NCBI GenBank assembly: GCA_035506335.1
Contig: DATJPN010000031.1
Coordinates: 1 to 14,178, forward strand
Direction of reading: 5' to 3'
DNA: 14,178 nucleotides
Source: DAIDKA01 sp035506335
GTDB lineage: Bacteria; Pseudomonadota; Gammaproteobacteria; Steroidobacterales; Steroidobacteraceae
Under the pieces are notes generated by a model. The model was not told the origin of the DNA. It did no database searches and worked only from the letters and a program-made list of their open reading frames with translations. The position numbers and the translations under genes were made by a program. Below are positions 1 through 8,062 of the stretch, piece by piece; position 1 is the first letter of the stretch; each line of letters opens with the position of its first letter.

Positions 1-435
1 CGGTTCCGGTGCAGAGCCGGCCTGCAGCCCCATGAGGGCCTGCTCGTACGCGTCGAACAGGCCCGCATTCGGGTCATGCCGGGTGGTCAGTTTCAGCAGC
101 AACTCGTTGAGATAGAAACCCGACAGCAGCGCCGCCGGGGGCAGGCCGCCGGTGAGGCTGCCGGGACGCCCCTGGGCACCGGCGGCGGCCTCGCTCTCGG
201 CGCCGACCAGCTGGGCGGCCTCGCCCCGGGAGGTGAAGGACAGCAGCAGCGGCTGGAAGGGCTGCAGGAGCGAGGCCAGGCGCGCCTTCGGGCCCCGCAC
301 CCCGCGGGCGAACACCGATACCCGGCCCTGTTCGCGGGTGAAGACCTCGAGGATGCGGCTGGTGTCCCGGTACGGCTGGCCATGCAGGATGTAGGCCCGC
401 GCCAGCAGCGTCCGGCGCGCACGCGTGGCGGTCAT
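1..435 (-). CDS. recO: DNA repair protein RecO, N-terminal part (cut by window edge)
   Basis: RecO helps RecR load RecA onto SSB-coated single-stranded DNA in the RecFOR gap-repair pathway (family knowledge). The frame begins at an ATG that overlaps the era stop as ATGA and runs open for 145 codons to the left edge, so the C-terminal part is missing. The translation starts MTATRARRTLLARAYILHGQ and continues with PYRDTSRILEVFTREQGRVSV, then ARGVRGPKARLASLLQPFQPLLL at about residues 43-66. This is the typical RecO N-terminal OB-fold pattern, with a basic RGVRGPKARL stretch. Later residues include GFYLNELLLKL, which matches the start of the helical domain. Position after rnc and era is the usual one for recO in gammaproteobacteria. 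The four-base overlap suggests translational coupling to era. No frameshift is seen in the visible part. Confidence 0.96.
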   Translation of the reverse strand, partial: MTATRARRTLLARAYILHGQPYRDTSRILEVFTREQGRVSVFARGVRGPKARLASLLQPFQPLLLSFTSRGEAAQLVGAESEAAAGAQGRPGSLTGGLPPAALLSGFYLNELLLKLTTRHDPNAGLFDAYEQALMGLQAGSAPEP

Positions 436-1322
436 TCCAACCCCAGCTCCGACAGCGCCCGGGCGCTGTCGGCCCAGCTCTCGCGGACCTTCACCCACAG
501 CGTCAGGTGCAGCCGTTCGCCGAGCAGATGGTTCAACTCCAGGCGCGCCTTGCGCCCGATGCGTTTCAGGCGCTCGCCGCCGGCGCCGATCACGATGGGC
601 TTCTGGCCGGGCCGGTCCACCCAGATCGCCGCCGAAACATTGAGCTGTCCCGCATCGTGCCCCATGGCTTCGATCTCCACCGCGATGCCGTAGGGCAGCT
701 CCTGGTCAAGTTCCAGGGTGAGCTTCTCGCGGATGATCTCGGCGATGCGGAAAGCCAGGTCCCGGTCGGTGACCTGGCCGCTGGGGAACAGCGGCGGGGA
801 CACCGGCAGGAGCCTCGTGATGGCACGGATGAGCGGTGTGAGATTCACCTGCCGCGTGGCGCTGATGGGTATGATTTCCGCGAAGGCAAAGCGCTGCGAG
901 AGCTCTGCCAGGAACGGCAGCAGCCGTTCGCGCGGGTGCACCTTGTCGACCTTGTTGACGGCCGCCAGCACCGGACGTCCGCTGCGGACGAGGTGTTCGA
1001 GCACCAGGTCGTCTTCGCGGGTCCATTGCAGCGCCTCGACCACGAACACGCACACGTCCGCATCGGCCAGCACCGTGGCGGCGGTGCGGTTCATGGCGCG
1101 GTTCAGCGCGCGCCGGCCGCCGTGATGGATGCCGGGCGTGTCGACGAACGCGATCTGTGCCGCGGCGTCCTCGTGCAGGCCCAGCACCCGGTGCCGGGTC
1201 GTCTGCGGCCGGGGCGTGACGATGCTCAGCTTCTGGCCGATCAGCGCGTTCAACAAGGTCGACTTGCCGACGTTCGGGCGGCCGACGAGGGCGGCAAAGC
1301 CGCAGCGGAAATCATCGCTCAT
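432..1322 (-). CDS. era: GTPase Era
   Basis: Era is an essential GTPase that binds the 3' end of 16S rRNA and assists maturation of the 30S subunit at the inner face of the membrane (family knowledge). The 296-residue product has every expected part: P-loop GRPNVGKS at 14-21, switch II DTPG at 61-64, NKVD at 123-126 and SAT at 154-156. A C-terminal KH domain follows, introduced by REKLTLELDQELPYG at 198-212 and with a GAGGERLKRIG loop near 246-256. Length is normal for the family, which is about 300 residues. The ATG overlaps the rnc stop by four bases (ATGA), and the era stop overlaps the recO ATG in the same way. rnc, era and recO are therefore very likely read from one message. RNase III processes pre-rRNA and Era acts on the 16S product, so the pairing makes functional sense. 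Confidence 0.99.
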   Translation of the reverse strand: MSDDFRCGFAALVGRPNVGKSTLLNALIGQKLSIVTPRPQTTRHRVLGLHEDAAAQIAFVDTPGIHHGGRRALNRAMNRTAATVLADADVCVFVVEALQWTREDDLVLEHLVRSGRPVLAAVNKVDKVHPRERLLPFLAELSQRFAFAEIIPISATRQVNLTPLIRAITRLLPVSPPLFPSGQVTDRDLAFRIAEIIREKLTLELDQELPYGIAVEIEAMGHDAGQLNVSAAIWVDRPGQKPIVIGAGGERLKRIGRKARLELNHLLGERLHLTLWVKVRESWADSARALSELGLE

Positions 1323-2056
1323 GGCGCGGCCTGCCCGCGGGACTCGCAGCCGGCCTCCTGCAGGATCTCCCGCAGTACCGCCGCGGCGGCCTCCTGCTCG
1401 GCACGACGGCGGCTCAAGCCCTGCCCGGTGGCCGTAAGGCCCATCGGGCCCACCTCGCAGCGCACCCAGAAAGTCTGCGCGTGGATCTCCCCCTCGGTAC
1501 GCACCACCTCGTACTCCGGCAGCGGCAGGCCGCGGGACTGCAGGTACTCCTGCAGGCGGGTCTTGGAGTCCTTGAGCGACTGCGCATCCGGCATGCGGGC
1601 CATGCGCTCGGCAAACAGCGCATGGATCACGCGCTGCGCCTCGATGAGGCCCGCGTCCAGATACACCGCGCCGAACAGGGCCTCCAGGGCGTCGGCCAGG
1701 ATCGACTCGCGCCGGAACCCGCCGGTCTTCAACTCGCCGGAACCCAGCCGCAGCGCCTCGCCGAGTCCGATCTGCGCGGCCGTCTCGGCCAGCGGCTGGC
1801 TGCTGACGAGCCAGGCCCGCAGGCGGCTCAGGTCCCCTTCGCTGGCCTGCGGGTGGGCGCGGTACAGATACTCGGCGATGCTCAGGTTCAGCACGGCATC
1901 ACCGAGGAATTCCAGCCTTTCATTGTGCGTCCTCGCGGCGCTGCGGTGGGTCAGCGCCGCGCTGAACAGCGCCGGGTCGCGCACCTCGTAGCCCAGGTGC
2001 TCCCGCACCCAGCGCGCCGGCCACGGTGCCGGGTCCTCGTTGCGCCCGGCGGACAT
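1319..2056 (-). CDS. rnc: Ribonuclease III
   Basis: RNase III cleaves double-stranded RNA, releasing the 16S and 23S rRNA precursors and trimming some mRNAs (family knowledge). The 245-residue product has the catalytic signature NERLEFLGDAVL at 45-56; E49 and D53 correspond to the metal-binding pair of the first motif. A second acidic cluster, ADALEALFGAVYLD, lies at 121-134, where D122 and E125 are the expected catalytic residues. A linker with DSKTRLQEYLQ (163-173) leads into the C-terminal dsRNA-binding domain, ending in the RRRAEQEAAAAVL helix (217-228). Length is slightly above the usual 225-230 because of a short N-terminal extension. The ATG shares one base with the stop of the upstream DUF4845 gene (TGATG) and no strong ribosome-binding site is visible, which suggests coupled translation. 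There is no free leader here like the one through which E. coli rnc regulates itself. Confidence 0.99.
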   Translation of the reverse strand: MSAGRNEDPAPWPARWVREHLGYEVRDPALFSAALTHRSAARTHNERLEFLGDAVLNLSIAEYLYRAHPQASEGDLSRLRAWLVSSQPLAETAAQIGLGEALRLGSGELKTGGFRRESILADALEALFGAVYLDAGLIEAQRVIHALFAERMARMPDAQSLKDSKTRLQEYLQSRGLPLPEYEVVRTEGEIHAQTFWVRCEVGPMGLTATGQGLSRRRAEQEAAAAVLREILQEAGCESRGQAAP

Positions 2057-2427
2057 CAGCCGATCTTGCCGACCTTGTCGAAGTCGACGGTCATGGAGAT
2101 GTTGCCGAACAGCGGCGCGGAGTCCTCGAACTTGGCCTCGATGGTCCAGCCGCTGCCATCGCGCGTCACGGACACGTCCTTCACATCGGGAAAGCTGATG
2201 CTCTCGATGTCGAAGTGCTTCGACAGGGTCGCGCGGATGAGCAACGGCGTGAGCGTCGCCACGTCATCGGTCTTCATTTCAGCGGCCGTCTGCTCCACCG
2301 AATGCGCCACCCGCATGTAGTTCAGGTAGATCGGCGCCAGGCGGATGCCCATGTAACCCACGATGGCTACCGGAATCAGCAGGAACAGCCAGCCGATGAA
2401 AGTGACGCCGCGTTGTCGCCTGATCAT
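2056..2427 (-). CDS. DUF4845 single-pass membrane protein of unknown function
   Basis: This 123-residue protein matches the DUF4845 family as I remember it: a short protein found between lepB and rnc in Pseudomonas, Xanthomonas and relatives. Its function is not known to me. A basic N-terminus (MIRRQRG) is followed by one hydrophobic segment at about 9-28 (FIGWLFLLIPVAIVGYMGI). A soluble part with alternating hydrophobic strands follows, probably facing the periplasm. The N-terminus QRGVTFIGWL looks like a type IV pilin leader (RG then a hydrophobic helix), but the glutamate at mature position 5 is replaced by glycine. The start ATG has a good GGGAGGG ribosome-binding site, and the stop overlaps the rnc start as TGATG. 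The 30 bp before it contain only a weak 5-bp inverted repeat. The gene is co-transcribed with lepB on spacing alone. Confidence 0.88.
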   Translation of the reverse strand: MIRRQRGVTFIGWLFLLIPVAIVGYMGIRLAPIYLNYMRVAHSVEQTAAEMKTDDVATLTPLLIRATLSKHFDIESISFPDVKDVSVTRDGSGWTIEAKFEDSAPLFGNISMTVDFDKVGKIG

Positions 2428-2457
2428 GAGACCCTCCCGCCTGCCTGCCTCAGCAGG

Positions 2458-3546
2458 CTATTCGATATGAGTGCCGATTCGACTCCAGACCGGTCCGCCC
2501 TTGCGGTCCCAGTCCCAATTGAACCAGATCCGGGTCGCTTTGCCGACCAGATTCGCCTCGGGCACGAAGCCCCAGTAGCGGCCGTCCTCGCTGTTGTCGC
2601 GGTTGTCCCCGATCATCAGGTAGCTGGCCGGCGGCACGACGATGGCCTCGGGCGTGTCGCCACGATCGGGCATGCCCGGGACCTGCTGGGCGACACAGAC
2701 ATAGCTGCGCGGCGGGCTGCGCTCACAGGTGGGCAGGGGCTCGGAGCCGATGTCCCCCGGCGTCGGGCAGAACATGATCTTGTGCGAATGCCTGCCGAGG
2801 TGCTCGATGGCCAGGTGCATGCCCTCGTAGCAACCATCATCGTACAGGCCCAGGTCCGTTGCCGCGATCGCATCGCCATTGACGATCAGCTTGTCGTCCT
2901 TCACCTGCACCCGGTCACCGGGCAGGCCGACCAGGCGCTTGATGTAGTTGATGCGGGGATTCGGCGGGTAGCGGAATACCACGACATCGCCGCGCTGCGG
3001 TTCGCCGACGGCCAGGATCTTGCGGTTGAGCACCGGCAGGCGCAGGCCGTAGGCAAACTTGTTGACGATGATGAAGTCCCCGTCCAGCAGCGTCGGCATC
3101 ATCGAGTCGGAGGGGATCCGGAAGGGCTCGAAGACGAAGGCGCGCAGCACCAGCACGGCCAGCGCGACCGGGAAGAAACTGCGCGCGTAGTCCACCGTGC
3201 CCGGCTCGGGAATGTCGCCCAGGCTCTTGCCGAGCGCCCGGGCGGCGTTCGCGCGCAGACGCCGGAACAACGCCACATCGATCAGCCATACGCCGCCGGT
3301 CACCACGGCGATCAGCAGCAGTACCGCGCTGAAGTCCAGCTCCTCGGCGCTGAGCAGGCGCACCACGCCGGCGATGATGAGCACCGGCAAGGCGAAATAG
3401 ACCGCGGTGATCAGCGGCGGATCGTGGGCGACCTGGGGTGCCACCGCCAGCTGCCGGCGGGGGCGCAGGAACCAGTCGTCCACGACGCCCATGAGCGTCG
3501 CCGGAATGGAAACCCAGGCCAGCACGGTGATCAATTGCATCAGCAT
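2458..3546 (-). CDS. lepB: Signal peptidase I, variant with extra membrane segments
   Basis: LepB removes signal peptides from exported proteins at the outer face of the inner membrane, using a Ser-Lys dyad (family knowledge). In this 362-residue protein the nucleophile is S148 in IPSDSMMPTLLDGD, and the general base is K203 in YIKRLVGLPGD (201-211). The GDNRDNSEDGRYWGFVP box is at 313-329. Hydrophobic segments are seen near 3-21, 47-65, 72-93 and 123-139. E. coli LepB has only the first and last of these; the middle pair is additional. Basic loops at 28-32 and 95-107 would place the catalytic domain in the periplasm. Between K203 and the GDNRDNS box is a long insert with cysteines at 239, 260, 274 and 284. 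The start has AGGAA nine bases upstream and lies 12 bp after the lepA stop, so lepA and lepB are probably one message. Confidence 0.97.
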   Translation of the reverse strand: MLMQLITVLAWVSIPATLMGVVDDWFLRPRRQLAVAPQVAHDPPLITAVYFALPVLIIAGVVRLLSAEELDFSAVLLLIAVVTGGVWLIDVALFRRLRANAARALGKSLGDIPEPGTVDYARSFFPVALAVLVLRAFVFEPFRIPSDSMMPTLLDGDFIIVNKFAYGLRLPVLNRKILAVGEPQRGDVVVFRYPPNPRINYIKRLVGLPGDRVQVKDDKLIVNGDAIAATDLGLYDDGCYEGMHLAIEHLGRHSHKIMFCPTPGDIGSEPLPTCERSPPRSYVCVAQQVPGMPDRGDTPEAIVVPPASYLMIGDNRDNSEDGRYWGFVPEANLVGKATRIWFNWDWDRKGGPVWSRIGTHIE

Positions 3547-3558
3547 CTGTTGCGATTC

Positions 3559-5355
<1,797 letters not shown>

Positions 5356-5364
5356 GAAAAAGAT

Positions 5365-5387
5365 GACTGTCCGCCGCGCGGAGAGTC
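5365..5387 (-). terminator. Candidate intrinsic terminator or attenuator hairpin before lepA
   Basis: On the minus strand the arms GACTCTCCGC and GCGGACAGTC can pair over ten positions with a single C-C mismatch, closing a GCG loop. The stem is followed by ATC and then five T (5361-5357), ending two bases before the lepA ATG. This is the layout of a Rho-independent terminator, though the T run starts three bases after the stem. It could end the rpoE-rseA-rseB-glutaredoxin message. If transcription starts at the TATAAT box just upstream, it would act as a leader attenuator. The 3' arm also contains the only purine-rich stretch that could serve as a lepA ribosome-binding site. Confidence 0.45.
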
Positions 5388-5402
5388 TTGCGGCCGGGGC
5401 GC

Positions 5403-5408
5403 ATTATA
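5403..5408 (-). promoter_or_regulatory. Candidate -10 box of a lepA promoter
   Basis: A perfect TATAAT (minus strand) lies in the only gap of useful size between the glutaredoxin-like gene and lepA, 47 bp before the lepA ATG. It is A/T-rich in a very GC-rich background. I could not find a good -35 box at 16-18 bp; TCGACC, 22 bp upstream, shares four bases with TTGACA but is too far away. Initiation would give a leader of about 40 bases containing the hairpin at 5365-5387. This is an inference from sequence only. Confidence 0.45.
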
Positions 5409-5437
5409 TAGAGGGTCCCGCCGCCGTGCCGGTCGAC

Positions 5438-5683
5438 CTACCGGGGACGCAGGATCCTCAGCAATTCATCGGGATCCAGCCGATGCCGGCACACCACGGT
5501 CCCGTCGAGCAGCAGCACCGGCACGTGCAGTCCGTGACGGCGCTTGAGGTCCGGGTCGCTGTCCACGTCCACCACGGTCAGCGGGGGCAGCGCCTGCCGG
5601 CGGCCCAGGGCCGTCAGCTGCTCGCGCATCTGGTCGCACAGTTCACAGTCCTGGCGCTGCACTATCGTGAGGCGCGGCCCCAT
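5438..5683 (-). CDS. Glutaredoxin-like thioredoxin-fold protein (DUF836 type)
   Basis: The 81-residue protein begins with a beta strand (RLTIVQRQD) and a redox motif CELC at 13-16, followed by helix DQMREQLTALG. Next come the VVDVDSDPDLKRRHGLHVPVLLLDG segment and a short C-terminal helix. V54-P55 supplies the cis-proline expected in a thioredoxin fold, and DVDSDPDL is typical of the small glutaredoxin-like DUF836 family. A thiol-disulfide role is likely, but the substrate is unknown. There is no signal peptide, so it should be cytoplasmic. The ATG overlaps the rseB stop by one base (TGATG), which ties its translation to the envelope-stress operon. As I recall, similar small proteins precede lepA in Xanthomonas-type genomes, where mucD lies between rseB and this gene; that gene is missing here. 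The 3' end is 82 bp from lepA. Confidence 0.88.
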   Translation of the reverse strand: MGPRLTIVQRQDCELCDQMREQLTALGRRQALPPLTVVDVDSDPDLKRRHGLHVPVLLLDGTVVCRHRLDPDELLRILRPR

Positions 5684-6681
5684 CAGTGCGGGGCTTGAGC
5701 TGCCGACGGATGCATCAGCCCGTCGATGATGAAGCGCACGGTCGCGGGCGGGACCTCTCCCAGGGCCACGAACTTGTGCCCGGACTGCACCGAGGTGTAG
5801 GCGGAGGAGGATCCCACCTGCGCGAGGCCCGCGCGGACCTGGCCCGGCGAGCTGCGGATGATTTCGGTCTGGATGAATACCGACACCGTCGCCACGCCAT
5901 CACTGAATACCAGGTGAGTCACCGGATCGGGAGTGCCGGGCATCATCTGCGCGGTCTGCGCCGTGAGATGAAAGCCCGGCGGCACGGGGATGTTCGCCCA
6001 CGCGCCCGGGGCGTCGGCGCTGACAGCCGGTGCGCCATCCTCGCGCAGCCAGCGGTAGCCGGTGGTGGAGAGCTGCGGCTTGAATTCATCATCGCCGATG
6101 TGGTGCCGCATGGACAGGCTCGAGAACACGACCTCCTCGATGACCTTGTCGTCGTTGTCGAGGAGCTCCGTCTTCAGGGGCATTCCGGTCGAACGCTCGA
6201 TCCACAGCCGGTAGCCGTAGCGGTAGGCGTCACGCGGAGTCACCGTGATCACCTGCGCCTGCTCGCCCATCTGGCGAAAAGTCCCCACGCTCGAGAGCCG
6301 GTAGTAATCCGCCACGCTGCTGTCGAACTTCGGCATCCCGGCCGGCATGAGGCCGGGCGGCGCCTGCTCCACCAGCACCGTGCGCTGATCGGGCAGGTAG
6401 CAGGTCAGTTCACCGCCGGCGCGCACGAACTGCCGCCCCGATCCATCCAGGGACTCGAGCCTTTCGGTCACCACGCCGTCGATCACGCGGTGGACGATGC
6501 GCAGGGTCTCGACCCGGCCGCTCTGCCAGTGCGAATACACCCCCTCGTAGTTGCGCGTGGCGAGGGCCGTGTTCATCCGATCGAGCCACGACTCGGGCGT
6601 ATCGGCGGCAAAGGCCGAGACGCTCGCCAGGGTCATCGCGAGCCACAGGCCGGGCTCGCGCGCCGCGCGGGGCCGGATCAT
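5683..6681 (-). CDS. rseB: Periplasmic sigma-E regulator RseB (MucB)
   Basis: RseB/MucB is a periplasmic protein that binds the outer part of the anti-sigma factor RseA, shields it from proteolysis, and senses mislocalised lipoproteins or LPS (family knowledge). The 332-residue product has a signal peptide: basic start MIRPRAAREPG, hydrophobic core LWLAMTLASVSAF, and a likely cleavage site after AFA at about residue 25. The mature N-terminal LolA-like domain begins ESWLDRMNTALATRNYEGVYSH and includes the typical VETLRIVHRVIDGVVTERLESLDG stretch. A smaller C-terminal domain from about residue 215 carries VPPGFHLTAQT and THLVFSDGVATVSVFIQ. The start ATG overlaps the rseA stop (ATGA). Length is close to the P. 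aeruginosa and E. coli proteins (about 316-318). The next gene is the glutaredoxin-like one, not mucC or mucD. Confidence 0.95.
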   Translation of the reverse strand: MIRPRAAREPGLWLAMTLASVSAFAADTPESWLDRMNTALATRNYEGVYSHWQSGRVETLRIVHRVIDGVVTERLESLDGSGRQFVRAGGELTCYLPDQRTVLVEQAPPGLMPAGMPKFDSSVADYYRLSSVGTFRQMGEQAQVITVTPRDAYRYGYRLWIERSTGMPLKTELLDNDDKVIEEVVFSSLSMRHHIGDDEFKPQLSTTGYRWLREDGAPAVSADAPGAWANIPVPPGFHLTAQTAQMMPGTPDPVTHLVFSDGVATVSVFIQTEIIRSSPGQVRAGLAQVGSSSAYTSVQSGHKFVALGEVPPATVRFIIDGLMHPSAAQAPH

Positions 6682-7367
6682 TTGCCGGTCACGACCGTCG
6701 CGGCTATGGGCTGCGCCGTGGCCGGCGGCACCGCCGAATCCGCGGCAACCAGCGCCGAGAGCGCATTACGCCGCATCAGCGGCGCCGAGTAGGCGCTGTG
6801 CGCGACGATGTAGTTGGCCAGTTCCGTCGGTTGCACCAGCATCGGGCTCTGGGTGACGCCCGCCGGAACCACATAGCTGTCCGGCTCGCGGGACGGGCGC
6901 CGGGGATTCGCGGCCTGCGCCGCGACCGGCCGCGGCGCGGCAGGCGCCATCACGTCCGTCGCCGCGGGCACCGGGGCATGCCGCACCGGCGGAGCCTGGG
7001 CAACCATCGCGGGGGTTTCCGAGCGCATCCACAGTATCGCCACCGCCGCCACCGCGGCGGCGCTCGCGAGGCCCCCGAATGCGGTCACCCAGGGGTTGAG
7101 AAAGCCATGCCGGCCGCGCGCGCTCGCGGGCGTCCCGGTCGCCTGGGCCTCCCGCCTGATGGCGGCGCTGACCTTGCCGGCGAGCGGTGTTCCGAGCCGC
7201 AGCCCCTGTTCCCCACGGATACACGCGCCGATCGCCGCATAGCGGCCCCACCGCGCCCGCAGCTGCTCGTCGCGTGCCAGACGTCGCGCCAGCAGTTCGC
7301 ATTCGGTCGCCGGCAGTTCGTCGTCGAACATCGCCGAAAGTTGACTGTCCAGCTCCTCGTTGCTCAT
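6678..7367 (-). CDS. rseA: Anti-sigma-E factor RseA (MucA)
   Basis: RseA/MucA holds sigma-E inactive at the inner membrane and is destroyed by regulated proteolysis under envelope stress (family knowledge). The 229-residue product starts with an N-terminal anti-sigma domain, MSNEELDSQLSAMFDDELPATE, continuing LLARRLARDEQLRARWGRYAAIGACIRG. A single hydrophobic segment lies at about 94-114 (AFGGLASAAAVAAVAILWM). The periplasmic part has an Ala/Pro-rich linker (120-155). A C-terminal region with LANYIVAHSAYSA (183-195) corresponds to the RseB-binding part of MucA. The start has an excellent AGGAG ribosome-binding site and overlaps the rpoE stop (ATGA). The strong site suggests RseA is made at a rate well matched to sigma-E. 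The membrane-proximal periplasmic residues are low in complexity, so I cannot point to the first protease cut site. Confidence 0.95.
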   Translation of the reverse strand: MSNEELDSQLSAMFDDELPATECELLARRLARDEQLRARWGRYAAIGACIRGEQGLRLGTPLAGKVSAAIRREAQATGTPASARGRHGFLNPWVTAFGGLASAAAVAAVAILWMRSETPAMVAQAPPVRHAPVPAATDVMAPAAPRPVAAQAANPRRPSREPDSYVVPAGVTQSPMLVQPTELANYIVAHSAYSAPLMRRNALSALVAADSAVPPATAQPIAATVVTGK

Positions 7368-7972
7368 CCGATCTCCTCCGCCCGACCCAATCCGCCCTCG
7401 AAGACTTCGCGCAGGCGGGTATCGATGGCCTCGCGCGCCCGGAAAATCCGCGACCGGACGGTCCCGACGGGACAGTCCATGGTAGCCGCAATTTCTTCAT
7501 AGGAGAGGCCCTCGAGCTCGCGCAGCACGATCGCGGTCCGCAGGTCATCCGGCAGGTTCGCGATGGCGGCGTTCACGGTGGTGCGGATTTCGTCCGTCAG
7601 TACCAGGGCCTCGGGGGTCTCCGAATCCTTGAGTCTGCCTTGCATTTCGTATGACTCTTCGTTGTCGGCCATGTCCAGGTCGAAATTGACCGGATTGCGG
7701 TCGCGGGCCACCACGGCATTCTTGGCGGTGTTGATGGCGATGCGATACAGCCAGGTGTAGAAGGCGCTATCGCCCCGGAACTGCGGCAGCGCACGATACG
7801 CCTTGATGAAGGCGTCCTGGGCGATGTCCTCGGCTTCCGCGGGGTTGCGTACATAACGCATGACCAGCTTGACCACTTTGTGCTGGTACTTGAGCACCAG
7901 CACGTCAAAAGCACCCTTGTCCCCGCGCTGCACACGCTGGACCAGGCTCAAGTCGCTTGCGTCGGCAGTCAT
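7364..7972 (-). CDS. rpoE: RNA polymerase sigma-E factor (RpoE/AlgU)
   Basis: This ECF sigma factor directs RNA polymerase to envelope-stress promoters, including its own (family knowledge). From the ATG chosen here the product is 202 residues and starts MTADASDLSLVQRVQRGD, aligning without gap to the E. coli start MSEQLTDQVLVERVQKGD. Region 2 contains FIKAYRALPQFRGDSAFYTWLYRIAINTAKN. Region 4 contains LPDDLRTAIVLRELEGLSYEEIAA followed by MDCPVGTVRSRIFRAREAID, the -35-recognising helix-turn-helix. An in-frame GTG three codons upstream (7981) has a better-placed GGAG and is a real alternative start (205 residues). The open frame continues to 8056 but would then run across the promoter, so that longer form is rejected. 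rseA overlaps the stop by four bases. The acidic linker NFDLDMADNEESYEMQG between the regions resembles AlgU. Confidence 0.97.
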   Translation of the reverse strand: MTADASDLSLVQRVQRGDKGAFDVLVLKYQHKVVKLVMRYVRNPAEAEDIAQDAFIKAYRALPQFRGDSAFYTWLYRIAINTAKNAVVARDRNPVNFDLDMADNEESYEMQGRLKDSETPEALVLTDEIRTTVNAAIANLPDDLRTAIVLRELEGLSYEEIAATMDCPVGTVRSRIFRAREAIDTRLREVFEGGLGRAEEIG

Positions 7973-8027
7973 TCCCTGCACTTTACTCCGGTACCGCCTG
8001 CGGAACGGACTGCACTGCCGCGCCTGG

Positions 8028-8054
8028 ATAGACCGGCAAGGATCCCGAAAGTTC
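8028..8054 (-). promoter_or_regulatory. Sigma-E/AlgU-type promoter of rpoE
   Basis: On the minus strand GAACTT (8054-8049) is followed by a 16-bp spacer and TCTAT (8032-8028). The known consensus is GAACTT, 16-17 bp, TCtgA; E. coli rpoE uses GGAACTTT with TCTAA. The extra T after GAACTT is also present here. Transcription would start at about 8020-8023 and leave a leader of about 50 bases. Location directly before rpoE indicates positive autoregulation. The -35 box begins only 8 bp after the sdhE stop codon, and no terminator separates the two operons. This is a motif match, not a mapped start. Confidence 0.8.
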
Positions 8055-8062
8055 ACCCCCCA

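Noticed and set aside
708..714. GGAACTT on the minus strand inside era, resembling a sigma-E -35 box.
   Set aside because: No TCTGA-like -10 box lies 16-17 bp downstream, and it falls within coding sequence.
507..1991. A 494-codon plus-strand frame opposite era and rnc.
   Set aside because: Antisense to unquestionable genes and of biased composition; no domain recognised.
2444..2457. A 5-bp inverted repeat with 4-base loop between lepB and DUF4845.
   Set aside because: Too short, no T-run follows, and the genes are closely spaced; not enough to call a terminator.
7982..8056. A longer N-terminus for RpoE.
   Set aside because: It would include the sigma-E promoter's -10 region and spacer, and has no counterpart in RpoE proteins.
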